A DNA stretch of 39,171 nt from Proteobacteria bacterium SG_bin5 (GTDB lineage Bacteria > Pseudomonadota > Alphaproteobacteria > Sphingomonadales > Sphingomonadaceae), in contig LWDI01000004.1 in assembly GCA_002083475.1 (NCBI GenBank), positions 1 through 39,171 on the forward strand. Direction: 5' to 3'. Positions 32,094 to 39,171 of the stretch are shown one piece after another. Position 1 is the first letter of the stretch; each line of letters starts with the position of its first letter. The notes beneath the pieces are model-generated. The model did not search any database. It worked only from the letters and a program-made list of their open reading frames with translations, and had not been told where the DNA came from. The translations under genes were made by a program, and so were the position numbers.

Positions 32094-32839
32094 TTGGCCA
32101 CTCCCATCGCCTTGAGCTTCATCACCAACGTGTCCACGTCGGGCACTTTCTCGCCGGCCTGGCGCTTGGCGGGCTCGACCACTTTGACCACGCTCAGCCG
32201 CGGCGTGACATCGACGCCGTAATCGGCCGGCGTCTTTTGCGCGAGCGGCTTCGACTTGGCCTTCATGATGTTGGGCAACGTCGCATAGCGCGGCTCGTTG
32301 AGGCGCAAATCGGTGGTGACGATCGCCGGCAGCTTGAGCCGCACCGTCTCGAGCCCGCCATCGACCTCGCGGGTGACGTTGACGTGCTCGCCCTCGACCT
32401 CGACCTTCGAGGCGAAGGTGCCCTGCGCCCAGCCGGTGAGCGCGGCGAGCATCTGGCCCGTCTGGTTATTGTCGTCGTCGATCGCCTGCTTGCCCAGGAT
32501 CACCAGGCCCGGGGCTTCCTCGGCGGCGATCTTCGCCAGGATCTTGGCGACCGCGAGCGGCTCGACCGGACCGTCATGGGCGACGAGAATCGCCCGATCG
32601 GCGCCCATCGCGAGCGCGGTGCGCAGCGTTTCCTGCGCCTTGGCCTCGCCGATCGAGACCGCGATCACCTCGGTCGCGACGCCCTTTTCCTTCAGGCGGA
32701 TCGCTTCCTCGACCGCGATCTCGTCGAACGGGTTCATCGACATTTTGACGTTGGCGAGATCGACGCCCGAGCCATCCGCCTTCACGCGGGGCTTCACGTT
32801 ATAGTCAAGCACGCGCTTGACGGGGACGAGTATTTTCAT
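32090..32839 (-). CDS. etfB: Electron transfer flavoprotein subunit beta
   Basis: EtfB is the AMP-binding partner of EtfA. The 249-residue protein starts MKILVPVKRVLDYNVKPRV. It contains SMNPFDEIAVEEAIRLKEKG, the nucleotide region LVILGKQAIDDDNNQTGQMLA, and the recognition-loop region LPAIVTTDLRLNEPRYATLPNIMKAKSKP near 190-215, all typical. It starts only eight bases after a small coiled-coil gene, so it belongs to the operon that begins with sucC. Confidence 0.97.
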   Translation of the reverse strand: MKILVPVKRVLDYNVKPRVKADGSGVDLANVKMSMNPFDEIAVEEAIRLKEKGVATEVIAVSIGEAKAQETLRTALAMGADRAILVAHDGPVEPLAVAKILAKIAAEEAPGLVILGKQAIDDDNNQTGQMLAALTGWAQGTFASKVEVEGEHVNVTREVDGGLETVRLKLPAIVTTDLRLNEPRYATLPNIMKAKSKPLAQKTPADYGVDVTPRLSVVKVVEPAKRQAGEKVPDVDTLVMKLKAMGVAK

Positions 32840-32847
32840 TTTCTACC

Positions 32848-33090
32848 TCAATTGTTGAGATCGAGCCGGCGCTCGATCCGATCGAGCCGTTCGCCGAACC
32901 GGTCCATCTGTGCCTGCATATGCGCCGTCACCTCGGCATCGCTCACCTGATCACGCCGCAGCGCCAGCACGGCGGTGTGCGTTTCCGACTGGCGGATTTT
33001 CAGCTCGCGGATATCACGCTGAACGCTGTCGAGCGTCGCCTGAAAGCGTTTGAGATGCTCGAGCATCAAGTTTTCGACATTATCCGCCAT
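32848..33090 (-). CDS. Small coiled-coil protein, paralog of its upstream neighbour
   Basis: An 80-residue protein of unknown function. It begins MADNVENLMLEHLKRF and ends MDRFGERLDRIERRLDLNN, with heptad-like spacing of Leu and Ile throughout and many Arg/Glu/Gln residues. It should form a helical bundle or coiled coil, and no membrane segment is visible. The start at 33090 has AGGAGCGAC upstream; a TTG one codon earlier is possible. It is eight bases from etfB and 14 bases from its paralog. The shared N- and C-termini show duplication. A structural or regulatory partner for the operon's enzymes is inference. Confidence 0.75.
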   Translation of the reverse strand: MADNVENLMLEHLKRFQATLDSVQRDIRELKIRQSETHTAVLALRRDQVSDAEVTAHMQAQMDRFGERLDRIERRLDLNN

Positions 33091-33104
33091 CAATGTCGCT
33101 CCTA

Positions 33105-33347
33105 TCAGTCGTTGAGTTCGAGGCGGCGTTCGATCCGCCCGAGCCGCGCGTCCATTTTGTCGATCGAAACTTGCTGCGCGGCGTCGGTGGCCGAGAGATG
33201 GGCGAGATGCTGGATGATCGCGGCTTGTCCGCCCTCCAGATTGCTCAGGCGGTTGGTATGATCCTCGAGCCGCCGCTCGATCCGATCGACGATCGCGCGC
33301 AAGCCTTTCAGATGTTCGAGCACCAGATTCTCGACATTGTCCGCCAT
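33105..33347 (-). CDS. Small coiled-coil protein, paralog of its downstream neighbour
   Basis: An 80-residue protein with the same start (MADNVENLVLEHLKGL) and end (MDARLGRIERRLELND) as the adjacent gene, but a different middle (TNRLSNLEGGQAAIIQHL). It is helical and coiled-coil-like with no membrane segment. GGGAG lies upstream of the ATG at 33347. It follows sucC after 16 bases. The equal length of 80 residues suggests a fixed-size helical unit. Function is unknown. Confidence 0.75.
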   Translation of the reverse strand: MADNVENLVLEHLKGLRAIVDRIERRLEDHTNRLSNLEGGQAAIIQHLAHLSATDAAQQVSIDKMDARLGRIERRLELND

Positions 33348-33363
33348 CACGCCCACTCCCGGC

Positions 33364-34563
33364 TCACGCCGCCTTTTGCACCTCCGCCACGATCTTCTTG
33401 GCGGCATCGCCCAAATCGTTCGCGGGCACGATCGCCAGACCCGAATTCGCGAGAATGTCCTTGCCCTGCTGGACATTGGTGCCCTCCAGCCGAACCACCA
33501 GAGGCACTTGCAAATTCACTTCCTTGGCCGCCGCCACGATCCCTTCGGCGATGATGTCGCAGCGCATGATGCCGCCGAAGATGTTGACGAGAATGCCCTT
33601 CACCGCCGGGTCCGAGAGGATGATCTTGAACGCCGCCGTCACCTTCTCCTTCGACGCGCCGCCGCCGACGTCGAGGAAGTTCGCCGGGAACATGCCGTTG
33701 AGCTTGATGATGTCCATCGTCGCCATCGCGAGGCCCGCGCCGTTGACCATGCAGCCGATGTCGCCGTCGAGCTTGATGTAAGCGAGATCATATTTGCTCG
33801 CCTCCAGCTCCATCGGGTCTTCCTCGGTCTCGTCGCGCAGCTCGGCCAGATCCTTGTGGCGGAACATCGCGTTCGAATCGAAATTCACTTTCGCGTCGAG
33901 CACGACGAGCTGGCCCTGCTCGGTCACCGCGAGCGGATTGATCTCGATCTGGCTCGCGTCGGTGCCGAGGAAAGCGGCATAGAGTTTCGAGGCGACCGAG
34001 GCGGCTTGTTTCGCGAGATCGCCGGCGAGCGACAGCGCGGCGGCAACCGCGCGGCCGTGATGCGGCATGAAGCCGGTCGCCGGGTCGATGTCGATCGTGG
34101 TGATCTTCTCGGGCGTGTCATGCGCCACCGTCTCGATATCGACGCCGCCCTCGGTCGAGGCGACCATCGCGATCCGCCCGGTCGCGCGGTTCACCAGGAG
34201 CGCCAAGTAGAATTCCTTGGCGATATCGACCCCGTCGGTCACGTAGAGCCGGTTGACCTGCTTGCCCTGCTCGCCCGTCTGTACGGTAACGAGCGTGTTG
34301 CCCAGCATATCGGCCGCGTGCGCGCGCACCTCGTCGAGCGTCTTGGCGAGCCGGACGCCGCCCTTGGCCTCGGGCGCGAGTTCCTTGAACTTGCCCTTGC
34401 CGCGCCCGCCCGCGTGGATTTGCGCCTTCACCACGTAAAGCGGCCCGGGCAGCTTGGCGGCGGCTTCCACGGCTTCGTCCACGCTCATCGCGGCATGGCC
34501 CGCGGGCACCGGTACGCCGAACTTCGCGAGCAGTTCCTTGGCCTGATATTCGTGGATGTTCAT
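33364..34563 (-). CDS. sucC: Succinate--CoA ligase (ADP-forming) subunit beta
   Basis: SucC is the beta subunit of the TCA-cycle enzyme that links succinyl-CoA hydrolysis to ATP formation. The 399-residue protein has the ATP-grasp N-terminal domain (MNIHEYQAKELLAKFGVPVP, HAGGRGKGKF), the metal-binding QIEINPLAV region, and the C-terminal GCMVNGAGLAMATMD and NIFGGIMRCDIIAEGI. The ATG at 34563 is the family start. The usual partner sucD is not adjacent; instead two small coiled-coil genes and etfBA follow. It diverges from crtZ, with 106 bases between the two starts. Confidence 0.97.
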   Translation of the reverse strand: MNIHEYQAKELLAKFGVPVPAGHAAMSVDEAVEAAAKLPGPLYVVKAQIHAGGRGKGKFKELAPEAKGGVRLAKTLDEVRAHAADMLGNTLVTVQTGEQGKQVNRLYVTDGVDIAKEFYLALLVNRATGRIAMVASTEGGVDIETVAHDTPEKITTIDIDPATGFMPHHGRAVAAALSLAGDLAKQAASVASKLYAAFLGTDASQIEINPLAVTEQGQLVVLDAKVNFDSNAMFRHKDLAELRDETEEDPMELEASKYDLAYIKLDGDIGCMVNGAGLAMATMDIIKLNGMFPANFLDVGGGASKEKVTAAFKIILSDPAVKGILVNIFGGIMRCDIIAEGIVAAAKEVNLQVPLVVRLEGTNVQQGKDILANSGLAIVPANDLGDAAKKIVAEVQKAA

Positions 34564-34669
34564 GGGGGCGGCGCCTTTTGCAATTTCGGGTATGCCGCCC
34601 CCATAAGCACAAGGGGGCCGATGAATCCAGATGCTCGCCAAGCGCCGACGCTCGGCCTATATCGGGGGC

Positions 34670-35194
34670 ATGTCGCTTGGCCTTGGCATCCTGTTGTTCC
34701 TGCTCACGCTCGCGCTGATGGAGGGCTGGGCCTATGTCGCGCATCGCTGGATCATGCACGGCCCCGGCTGGTTCCTGCACAAGAGCCACCACGCCCCGCG
34801 CACCGGCTTTTGGGAGGCGAACGACTGGTATTTCGTGATCTTCGCGGCCCCCTCGATCGCGCTGCTGGTGCTGGGGACGAGCGGCACTTGGGGGGCCTGG
34901 GCGATCTGGGTCGGCGCGGGGATCGCGGCCTATGGCGCGATCTATCTGGGGTTTCACGACATCATCGTCCATCAACGCTGGCCCAACCGCTATGTCGCGC
35001 GATCGGCCTATATGAAGCGCATCGTCCAGGCGCACCGGCTGCACCATGTGGTGGAGACGAAGGAAGGCACGGTGAGCTTCGGCTTCTTGATCGCGCCCAA
35101 GCCCGAAGTGCTCAAGGCGCGGCTGAAAGCGAGCGGCCGCGCGGGCGTGCGGGGGCCGCGCGAGCGGGCCGGCGCGGCATCTGGAACGGAATAA
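34670..35194 (+). CDS. crtZ: Beta-carotene 3-hydroxylase, CrtZ type
   Basis: CrtZ adds hydroxyl groups to the beta-ionone rings of carotenoids, giving zeaxanthin-type pigments in the membrane. The 174-residue protein has membrane segments and the four His motifs of the fatty-acid hydroxylase fold: AHRWIMH, HKSHH, HDIIVHQRW and HRLHHVVETKEG. The following sequence SFGFLIAP is also typical. I chose the ATG at 34670 because the product then has the family length; an ATG at 34631 would add 13 residues. No other carotenoid gene is in the window. The pigment type fits yellow sphingomonads. Confidence 0.92.
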   Translation: MSLGLGILLFLLTLALMEGWAYVAHRWIMHGPGWFLHKSHHAPRTGFWEANDWYFVIFAAPSIALLVLGTSGTWGAWAIWVGAGIAAYGAIYLGFHDIIVHQRWPNRYVARSAYMKRIVQAHRLHHVVETKEGTVSFGFLIAPKPEVLKARLKASGRAGVRGPRERAGAASGTE

Positions 35195-35206
35195 ACTTCA
35201 CGAGAG

Positions 35207-35290
35207 AACGTCGCCCCAGCGAAAGCTGGGGCCTCCAGCAAGCGTAGCGCTTCCGTCCGCAAAGGCCCCAGCTTCCGCTGGGGCGACGCT
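35207..35290. repeat. REP hairpin doublet between crtZ and the FGE-like gene
   Basis: A unit CGTCGCCCCAGCGAAAGCTG with GGGGCC at 35207-35236 faces AAAGGCCCCAGCTTCCGCTG with GGGCGACGCT at 35261-35290. One loop differs (TTCC in place of TTTC). The T at the right end is the last base of the FGE gene's stop codon, so the element abuts the coding region. Confidence 0.85.
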
Positions 35291-36276
35291 CAAGGGGCTC
35301 GAGCGACGAGGCGACGGCGTTCGCCCGAGCTGACCGGGACCTGGGGCCGAGACCGCCGCACGATCCTGAAGCCGATATGCGACGCGCCGCCATCGGCCGG
35401 CCCCGCCGAGCGGGCGGCGGGGCGGTAGCGGTAGCAATAATTGTCGGCGCACAAATAAGAGCCGCCCTTGATTAGATGCGCGCCCCGGTCGGCGCCGCCG
35501 CGCATCGCCGGGGGCACTGGCGAGCGGGTCCATTCCCAGACGTTACCCGCCATGTCGTACAAGCCATAGCCATTGGGGGCGAAGCAGCCGACCGGCGCGA
35601 GCCGGGCGCGATAGCCGTCGCCCCCCTTGTCCTCGATCGGGAAGGCGCCTTGCCACAGATTCGCGCGCGGCGCGGCGCCGCCTTCGCCGCCGGGCGGGGC
35701 ACCGCCCCAGCTATAGCGTTGGCGCGAGAGCCCGCCCCGCGCGGCGACCTCCCACTCGTCCTCGCTCGGCAGATCGCCCCCCGCCCAACGCGCATAAGCA
35801 CGCGCGTCTTCGTGGCCGATGTGGACCACCGGCAGGTTCGCGCGGCCCGCCAGGCTCGATCCCGGCCCCTCGGGGTGGCGCCAATCGGCGCCGGGGACGA
35901 TCCGCCACGGCCCGCCTTCCCCCAGCCCCACGAACACCAGCGACGAGGGCAGCAGCCGCGCCGCCGGCACGCCGGGATAAGCGCGCGGATCGGGCGCGCG
36001 CTCGGCGAGCGTGCGATAGCCGGTCGCGGCGACGAAGCGCGCGAATTGGGCGTTGGTCACCTCGGTCCGGCCGATCCAAAAGCCCGGCAGCGCGACGAGC
36101 CGCTCGGGCCCCTCCTCGCCGCGCAGCGCCGGGCCCCCGAGCAGATAGCGCCCCGCCGGCACCCAACGCATCCCCTCGCCGCGCGCCGAGGCTTCGGGCG
36201 CGAGACAGGCGGCGTCGCGCGGGGCACAGCCGGCGATCAGCAGCACCGCCATCGGCATTACCATCGCCCGCATCAT
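35290..36276 (-). CDS. Lipoprotein with formylglycine-generating-enzyme (sulfatase-modifying factor) domain
   Basis: A 328-residue protein. The start MMRAMVMPMAVLLIAGC is a lipoprotein signal with lipobox LIAGC (Cys 17), so it should be membrane-anchored on the periplasmic side. The remainder is an FGE-sulfatase domain: WVPAGRYLLGG, GRTEVTNAQFARFV, LPSEDEWEVAARGG, the typical GLYDMAGNVWEWT, and HIGFRIVRR. The two catalytic cysteines of copper-type FGE are present as CADNYC (Cys 276 and Cys 281), within KGGSYLCADNYCYRYRP. FGE converts a sulfatase Cys to formylglycine, but related domains have other roles. No sulfatase gene is nearby. GGAGGGG lies just before the two consecutive ATGs; the second ATG, at 36273, is an alternative start. 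Confidence 0.88.
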   Translation of the reverse strand: MMRAMVMPMAVLLIAGCAPRDAACLAPEASARGEGMRWVPAGRYLLGGPALRGEEGPERLVALPGFWIGRTEVTNAQFARFVAATGYRTLAERAPDPRAYPGVPAARLLPSSLVFVGLGEGGPWRIVPGADWRHPEGPGSSLAGRANLPVVHIGHEDARAYARWAGGDLPSEDEWEVAARGGLSRQRYSWGGAPPGGEGGAAPRANLWQGAFPIEDKGGDGYRARLAPVGCFAPNGYGLYDMAGNVWEWTRSPVPPAMRGGADRGAHLIKGGSYLCADNYCYRYRPAARSAGPADGGASHIGFRIVRRSRPQVPVSSGERRRLVARAP

Positions 36277-36411
36277 CCCCTCCGCGCGCCAGGCTAAGCA
36301 GGGCGGAAGCGCGAGACAAGCCGCGCCCTCCCCGGCTAGCCTCACGCGAATGAGCGGCATGAGGCGCCTTCGCGTCGGCCCTGCGCCGCTAGGCGGAGCG
36401 ATGGTAAAGCA

Positions 36412-36900
36412 ATGAGAAAACGTAGTGACATCTTAGATTGGTTTCGAGATGCTGACGGAAATTACTTTCCTTGGCTTGAAGAGTTGTGGGCTGCGCTGCG
36501 CAAGCAAGATGAAGAGTTAATTGCCAGAACCGGCACATCTACGCGCTTAGCGTCAGAGTTCGACAAGCCGAGACTGAGTAATGTTGTCGCCTGCATGGAG
36601 CAAATAAGGGCTACACCAGAGCTCTGGGAGCCCCTATCCGAACTTGCGGAGCAGTATATTAAGACAGGGGAAATATCTGACGACGACAGTAAGGGGATCT
36701 CGCACCTAATCGGTTATTTTACTGCGTGGTTTCAATTGAAAAACGGAACAGACGAGTCATCGTATTCACTCATTGCCGGCATACTTTTCGATCTTGAGAC
36801 CGGACGATTAGTTGCAACCGACGATGTAGACGCAGCCCGAAAAGGGTTCTTCGGAAATATCGTAGACGATTTGAGCCCTAAAGAGGAGCGAAATGCCTGA
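36412..36900 (+). CDS. AT-rich gene of unknown function, probably foreign
   Basis: A 162-residue protein that I do not recognise. It is acidic and soluble, with no signal peptide. Visible parts are SDILDWFRDADGNYFPWLEELW at the start, a central helical region, and ISHLIGYFTAWFQLKNGTDE. Base composition and codon use differ sharply from the rest of the window: it uses ATA, TTA and AGA codons that neighbours avoid. That points to recent transfer. Its 3' end supplies a strong site (AGAGGAG) and overlaps the next frame by eight bases. Its own ribosome-binding site is weak. Small orphan proteins of this size in foreign segments are often immunity or defence proteins, but nothing proves this here. 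Confidence 0.7.
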   Translation: MRKRSDILDWFRDADGNYFPWLEELWAALRKQDEELIARTGTSTRLASEFDKPRLSNVVACMEQIRATPELWEPLSELAEQYIKTGEISDDDSKGISHLIGYFTAWFQLKNGTDESSYSLIAGILFDLETGRLVATDDVDAARKGFFGNIVDDLSPKEERNA

Positions 36901-37273
36901 TATCTATGTCCTCGACACCGGCGCTGCGACGCACCTTGCGGAAATCGCGCCGTGCCGCGCGGCCGGGGTCGCGATCGTCTTCGCCGATTCGGCCGATTAT
37001 CCCGCGATCGCCGATGTCTCGGACGATTTCGTTTATGTCCGGCTCGAAAATGCCCGCGCCGAGGAGGCGGACGGCTATCCCGCCGATGCGCTCGCGCGCT
37101 GGGCGGCGGCGTGCGCCGGCTGGGCGCGCGGCGAGAGTCCCGCCGGCTTGCCCTATGCCGCGCCCGATCGCGCGCCGGTGCGCCCCCGCGACACCTTCGT
37201 CTTCGCGATCAACGGCGCGAAGGAACGCGCGCCCGCGCTCGCGCTCGGCTTGCGGCGGTCGCTGGCGGTGTGA
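36893..37273 (+). pseudogene. Truncated DUF72 (YecE-like) gene, C-terminal half only
   Basis: A 126-residue frame. From about residue 19 (36947) the sequence matches the C-terminal part of DUF72 proteins: AAGVAIVFADSADYPAIADV, DFVYVRLEN, ALARWAAACAGWARG and DTFVFAINGAKERAPALALG. Complete DUF72 proteins have about 230-290 residues, so the N-terminal half of the TIM-barrel-like fold is missing. GC content returns to the genome level here. The first 18 residues (MPDIYVLDTGAATHLAEI) do not fit DUF72 and may come from the foreign segment. It may still be translated from the new upstream site. Its TGA abuts the stop of the convergent gene with no gap. Confidence 0.65.
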
Positions 37274-38329
37274 TCAGAACCGCCGCTCGTGGCGGATCGC
37301 GTCGCTCCCCACCGGCAGCACCAGCTCGTCGCCATCGCGCCCCACCGTCAGCCGCCCGGCGAACAAGCGGCGCGCTTGCCCGAGGAAAGGCCCCTCGAGG
37401 ATCGAGTAGGGCAAAGGCGGGATGATATGGGTGAGCAGCAATTCACGCGCGCCCGCCCGCGTCGCGATCCGCGCGGCATCCTCGGGGCTGGTGTGATAGC
37501 CGGGAATATCGGCGAAGATTTTCACGAGATTCGCGCGCCCCTGCCGCGCCGCTTCCTCGCGCTGCACCGCGACCAAAGTGGGGCTGAGCGCTTCGTGCAC
37601 CAGCACATCGACGCCCCGGCTGGCGCGGACCAGATTGTCGCTCGGCGCGGTGTCGCCGCTGATCGCGATCGAGCGGCCCTTATAATCGAAGCGATAGCCG
37701 AAGGCGGGCTTGACCGGGCCGTGATCGACCAGGAACGCGGTCACGCGCAGCCCGTCGGCGGCGAACACGAGCCCGGGCGCGATCGGCCGCGCGGCGAGGC
37801 CATAGCCTGCGGGCGGCACCACCCGCGGCCCGTGATGCGCGATGCGATAGCCGCGATCGATCCAATAGGCGCGGTTGAACCCGGCGGCGACCTGTTCGAC
37901 CCCCGCCGGGCCGTAAAGCGGCAGCGGCGCGGTCGCCGACCCCGCCGCCCAATGATTGAGCGCGACCCCGCCGAGCCCGTCCAAATGATCCGAATGGAGA
38001 TGCGTCAGCAGCACCGCCTCGATCCGCGCGGGGGGATAGCCGACATGGGTGAGCGCGCGCACCGCGCCCTCGCCGGCATCGACCAGGAACACGTGCCGCC
38101 CCGCCGTCACCACGGTACACGGACCGAGCCGATCGGGCGCCGCCATCGGCGAGCCGGTGCCGCACAGCGCGACCGACAGCGCGTCGCCCCGGCCCCGCAG
38201 CGGATCGTCGGCGAGCGCCTGGCGCATCCCCTCGCGGAACAAGGCGATCGCGATCGTATCGCGCCACAGCCACGCCACGCCGAGCGCGCCGACCAACAGC
38301 ACGGCGAGAATCAGGATCACCCGGCGCAT
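37274..38329 (-). CDS. Membrane-anchored metallo-beta-lactamase-fold hydrolase (RNase Z / arylsulfatase-like)
   Basis: A 351-residue protein. A membrane segment at about 3-23 anchors it or acts as an uncleaved signal. The hydrolase core begins VALCGTGSPM and has the metal motif THLHSDHLDG (His 110, His 112, Asp 114, His 115), then AISGDTAPSDNLV and a late HIIPPLPY His. The GTGSP start and overall order resemble tRNase Z-like and AtsA-type enzymes. The membrane segment makes a tRNA role unlikely. The substrate is unknown. AGGAGG precedes the ATG, which overlaps the upstream gene's end by 13 bases, so the two genes are co-transcribed. Confidence 0.88.
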   Translation of the reverse strand: MRRVILILAVLLVGALGVAWLWRDTIAIALFREGMRQALADDPLRGRGDALSVALCGTGSPMAAPDRLGPCTVVTAGRHVFLVDAGEGAVRALTHVGYPPARIEAVLLTHLHSDHLDGLGGVALNHWAAGSATAPLPLYGPAGVEQVAAGFNRAYWIDRGYRIAHHGPRVVPPAGYGLAARPIAPGLVFAADGLRVTAFLVDHGPVKPAFGYRFDYKGRSIAISGDTAPSDNLVRASRGVDVLVHEALSPTLVAVQREEAARQGRANLVKIFADIPGYHTSPEDAARIATRAGARELLLTHIIPPLPYSILEGPFLGQARRLFAGRLTVGRDGDELVLPVGSDAIRHERRF

Positions 38330-39171
38330 GGCAGCCTCCTATCGATCGGCGACAGCCCCAGTTCGGCGCGCAGATCATCCTCCACCGCCCAGAGCCGGTC
38401 CTGCCCCCAGAGCGCCGGCCGGTCCGCGACCTGGAAGCTCGGCACCCCCCAAAGCCCGCGCGCGAAGAGCGCGGCGCGATTGGCCTCCGCCCGCTCGCGC
38501 CAGCCCGTCTCGGCGAGCGCGGCCTCGATGAAGCCTCGATCGAGCCCCACGCGCGCGGCGACCCGGATGAGTCCCGCCCCCGTCATGTCGATCCCTTGCG
38601 CGAAGGCCGCGCGCAGAAAGGCGCGGGCGAAGGCGAGCCCGGCGTGGTCGCCATCGCGCGCGATCACCGCGTCGAGCACCGCCAGCCCGCGCTCGACGCC
38701 CGCGCCCACCGGATCGACGATCGTGCCGAAGCCGATGCCGTGGCGGCTCGCCTCGCGCTTGGTGTCGAGCGTGATATAGCCGCGCTTGGCGGCCGGCACC
38801 GGCAGCCCGCGCATCACCATCGGCAGCACGAAGCGCAGCCGCAGCGTCGCGCCATAATGATCGGCGAGCGCGCCGATCCGCTCGGCGGCGACGAGCGTGT
38901 AAGGCGAGCGGAACGAGAGATAGAAATCGAGCGGCACGCCGCTCGCCGGGCGGGCGGCGCCCGGGAGCACGGGGTCGAGCCGAGGGCACAGCCCCGCGCC
39001 CCCCAGCCGCGCCTCGAGATAATGAAGCCGGTCGACGCCCCAATAATGTTCGCCCTCGAACCAGGTGACGCTGCCCAGATAATGGCCCGCGCGCGCCCGC
39101 GCTTCGGCGCCGGCGACGAGCGCGGCCCGGGTTTCGGCCGGTTCGGCGCGGGGGCCGGGCGGCAGCTGCCC
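38317..39171 (-). CDS. Tandem DsbA/HCCA-isomerase-domain protein, N-terminus beyond the window
   Basis: The frame is open to the window end (285 codons with stop). Residues near the edge read GSVTWFEGEHYWGVDRLHYL, the typical end of one DsbA-like (2-hydroxychromene-2-carboxylate isomerase) domain. After a linker a second domain starts with PLDFYLSFRSPYTLVAAERI and ends with GVPSFQVADRPALWGQDRLW. The Ser-containing SFRSPY in place of a CxxC motif points to the isomerase / glutathione-S-transferase kappa branch, not disulfide exchange. Such enzymes act in aromatic degradation or glutathione chemistry; the substrate is unknown. The ATG-like start at 38970 (a GTG) would remove the first domain and is less likely. 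Confidence 0.85.
   Translation of the reverse strand, partial: GQLPPGPRAEPAETRAALVAGAEARARAGHYLGSVTWFEGEHYWGVDRLHYLEARLGGAGLCPRLDPVLPGAARPASGVPLDFYLSFRSPYTLVAAERIGALADHYGATLRLRFVLPMVMRGLPVPAAKRGYITLDTKREASRHGIGFGTIVDPVGAGVERGLAVLDAVIARDGDHAGLAFARAFLRAAFAQGIDMTGAGLIRVAARVGLDRGFIEAALAETGWRERAEANRAALFARGLWGVPSFQVADRPALWGQDRLWAVEDDLRAELGLSPIDRRLPCAG

Noticed and set aside
33105..34563. Expected sucD next to sucC, and ruvC next to ruvA.
   Set aside because: No frame in either neighbourhood shows the relevant motifs; both genes must lie outside this window if present.

Overview
The window looks like chromosomal DNA of a sphingomonad (Alphaproteobacteria, Sphingomonas or a close relative). The evidence is the very high GC with long antisense open frames, the gene content (a CrtZ-type carotenoid hydroxylase, a short-form HisG, sucC beside etfBA instead of sucD, an lgt / MidA-like methyltransferase / pgeF operon), and the hairpin repeats that sit between genes. 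The assignment rests on recognition of protein families, not on a database search.

Layout. 1-7.1 kb: the start of an unknown leftward gene, the tRNA 2-thiolation enzyme mnmA, a large leftward membrane protein that joins glycosidase-like, deacetylase and glycosyltransferase domains, and a divergent OmpR-type two-component pair. 7.4-12.4 kb: a leftward glycosyltransferase coupled to a rare aminotransferase-flavoprotein fusion, then a DUF2332 gene. 12.4-14.5 kb: hisG and hisD, with a repeat element between them. 15-16.8 kb: a leftward acyl-CoA synthetase. 16.8-20 kb: a tightly overlapping rightward operon lgt / MidA-like methyltransferase / GNAT / pgeF. 20.2-21.5 kb: a Cys/Met-metabolism PLP enzyme. 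21.8-24.5 kb: ruvB and ruvA on the minus strand, separated by a ParDE toxin-antitoxin pair and an opposing small acidic-protein gene. 24.5-28.6 kb: a Crp-type regulator, murA and fhs. 28.8-31.2 kb: a periplasmic cyclophilin, a 276-bp palindromic mobile-element candidate, and a small membrane protein. 30.5-34.6 kb: a six-gene leftward operon sucC, two small coiled-coil paralogs, etfB, etfA and a PhyH-type dioxygenase. 34.7-39.2 kb: crtZ, a lipoprotein formylglycine-generating-enzyme homolog, an AT-rich foreign gene next to a truncated DUF72 gene, a metallo-beta-lactamase-fold hydrolase, and a DsbA/HCCA-isomerase tandem protein cut by the window end.

Most of the coding content is housekeeping: tRNA modification, lipoprotein and peptidoglycan synthesis, histidine, one-carbon and TCA-cycle metabolism, electron-transfer flavoprotein, and recombination. 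The unusual material falls into three groups. First, two polysaccharide or small-molecule assembly proteins with unusual fusions. Second, four kinds of palindromic repeat that occupy many of the gaps; some contribute stop codons to the flanking genes. Third, two places where foreign DNA seems to have entered: parDE between ruvA and ruvB, and the AT-rich gene at 36.4 kb.

No rRNA, tRNA, CRISPR array, prophage or transposase gene was seen. Operon and regulation statements come from spacing, overlap and visible motifs only.
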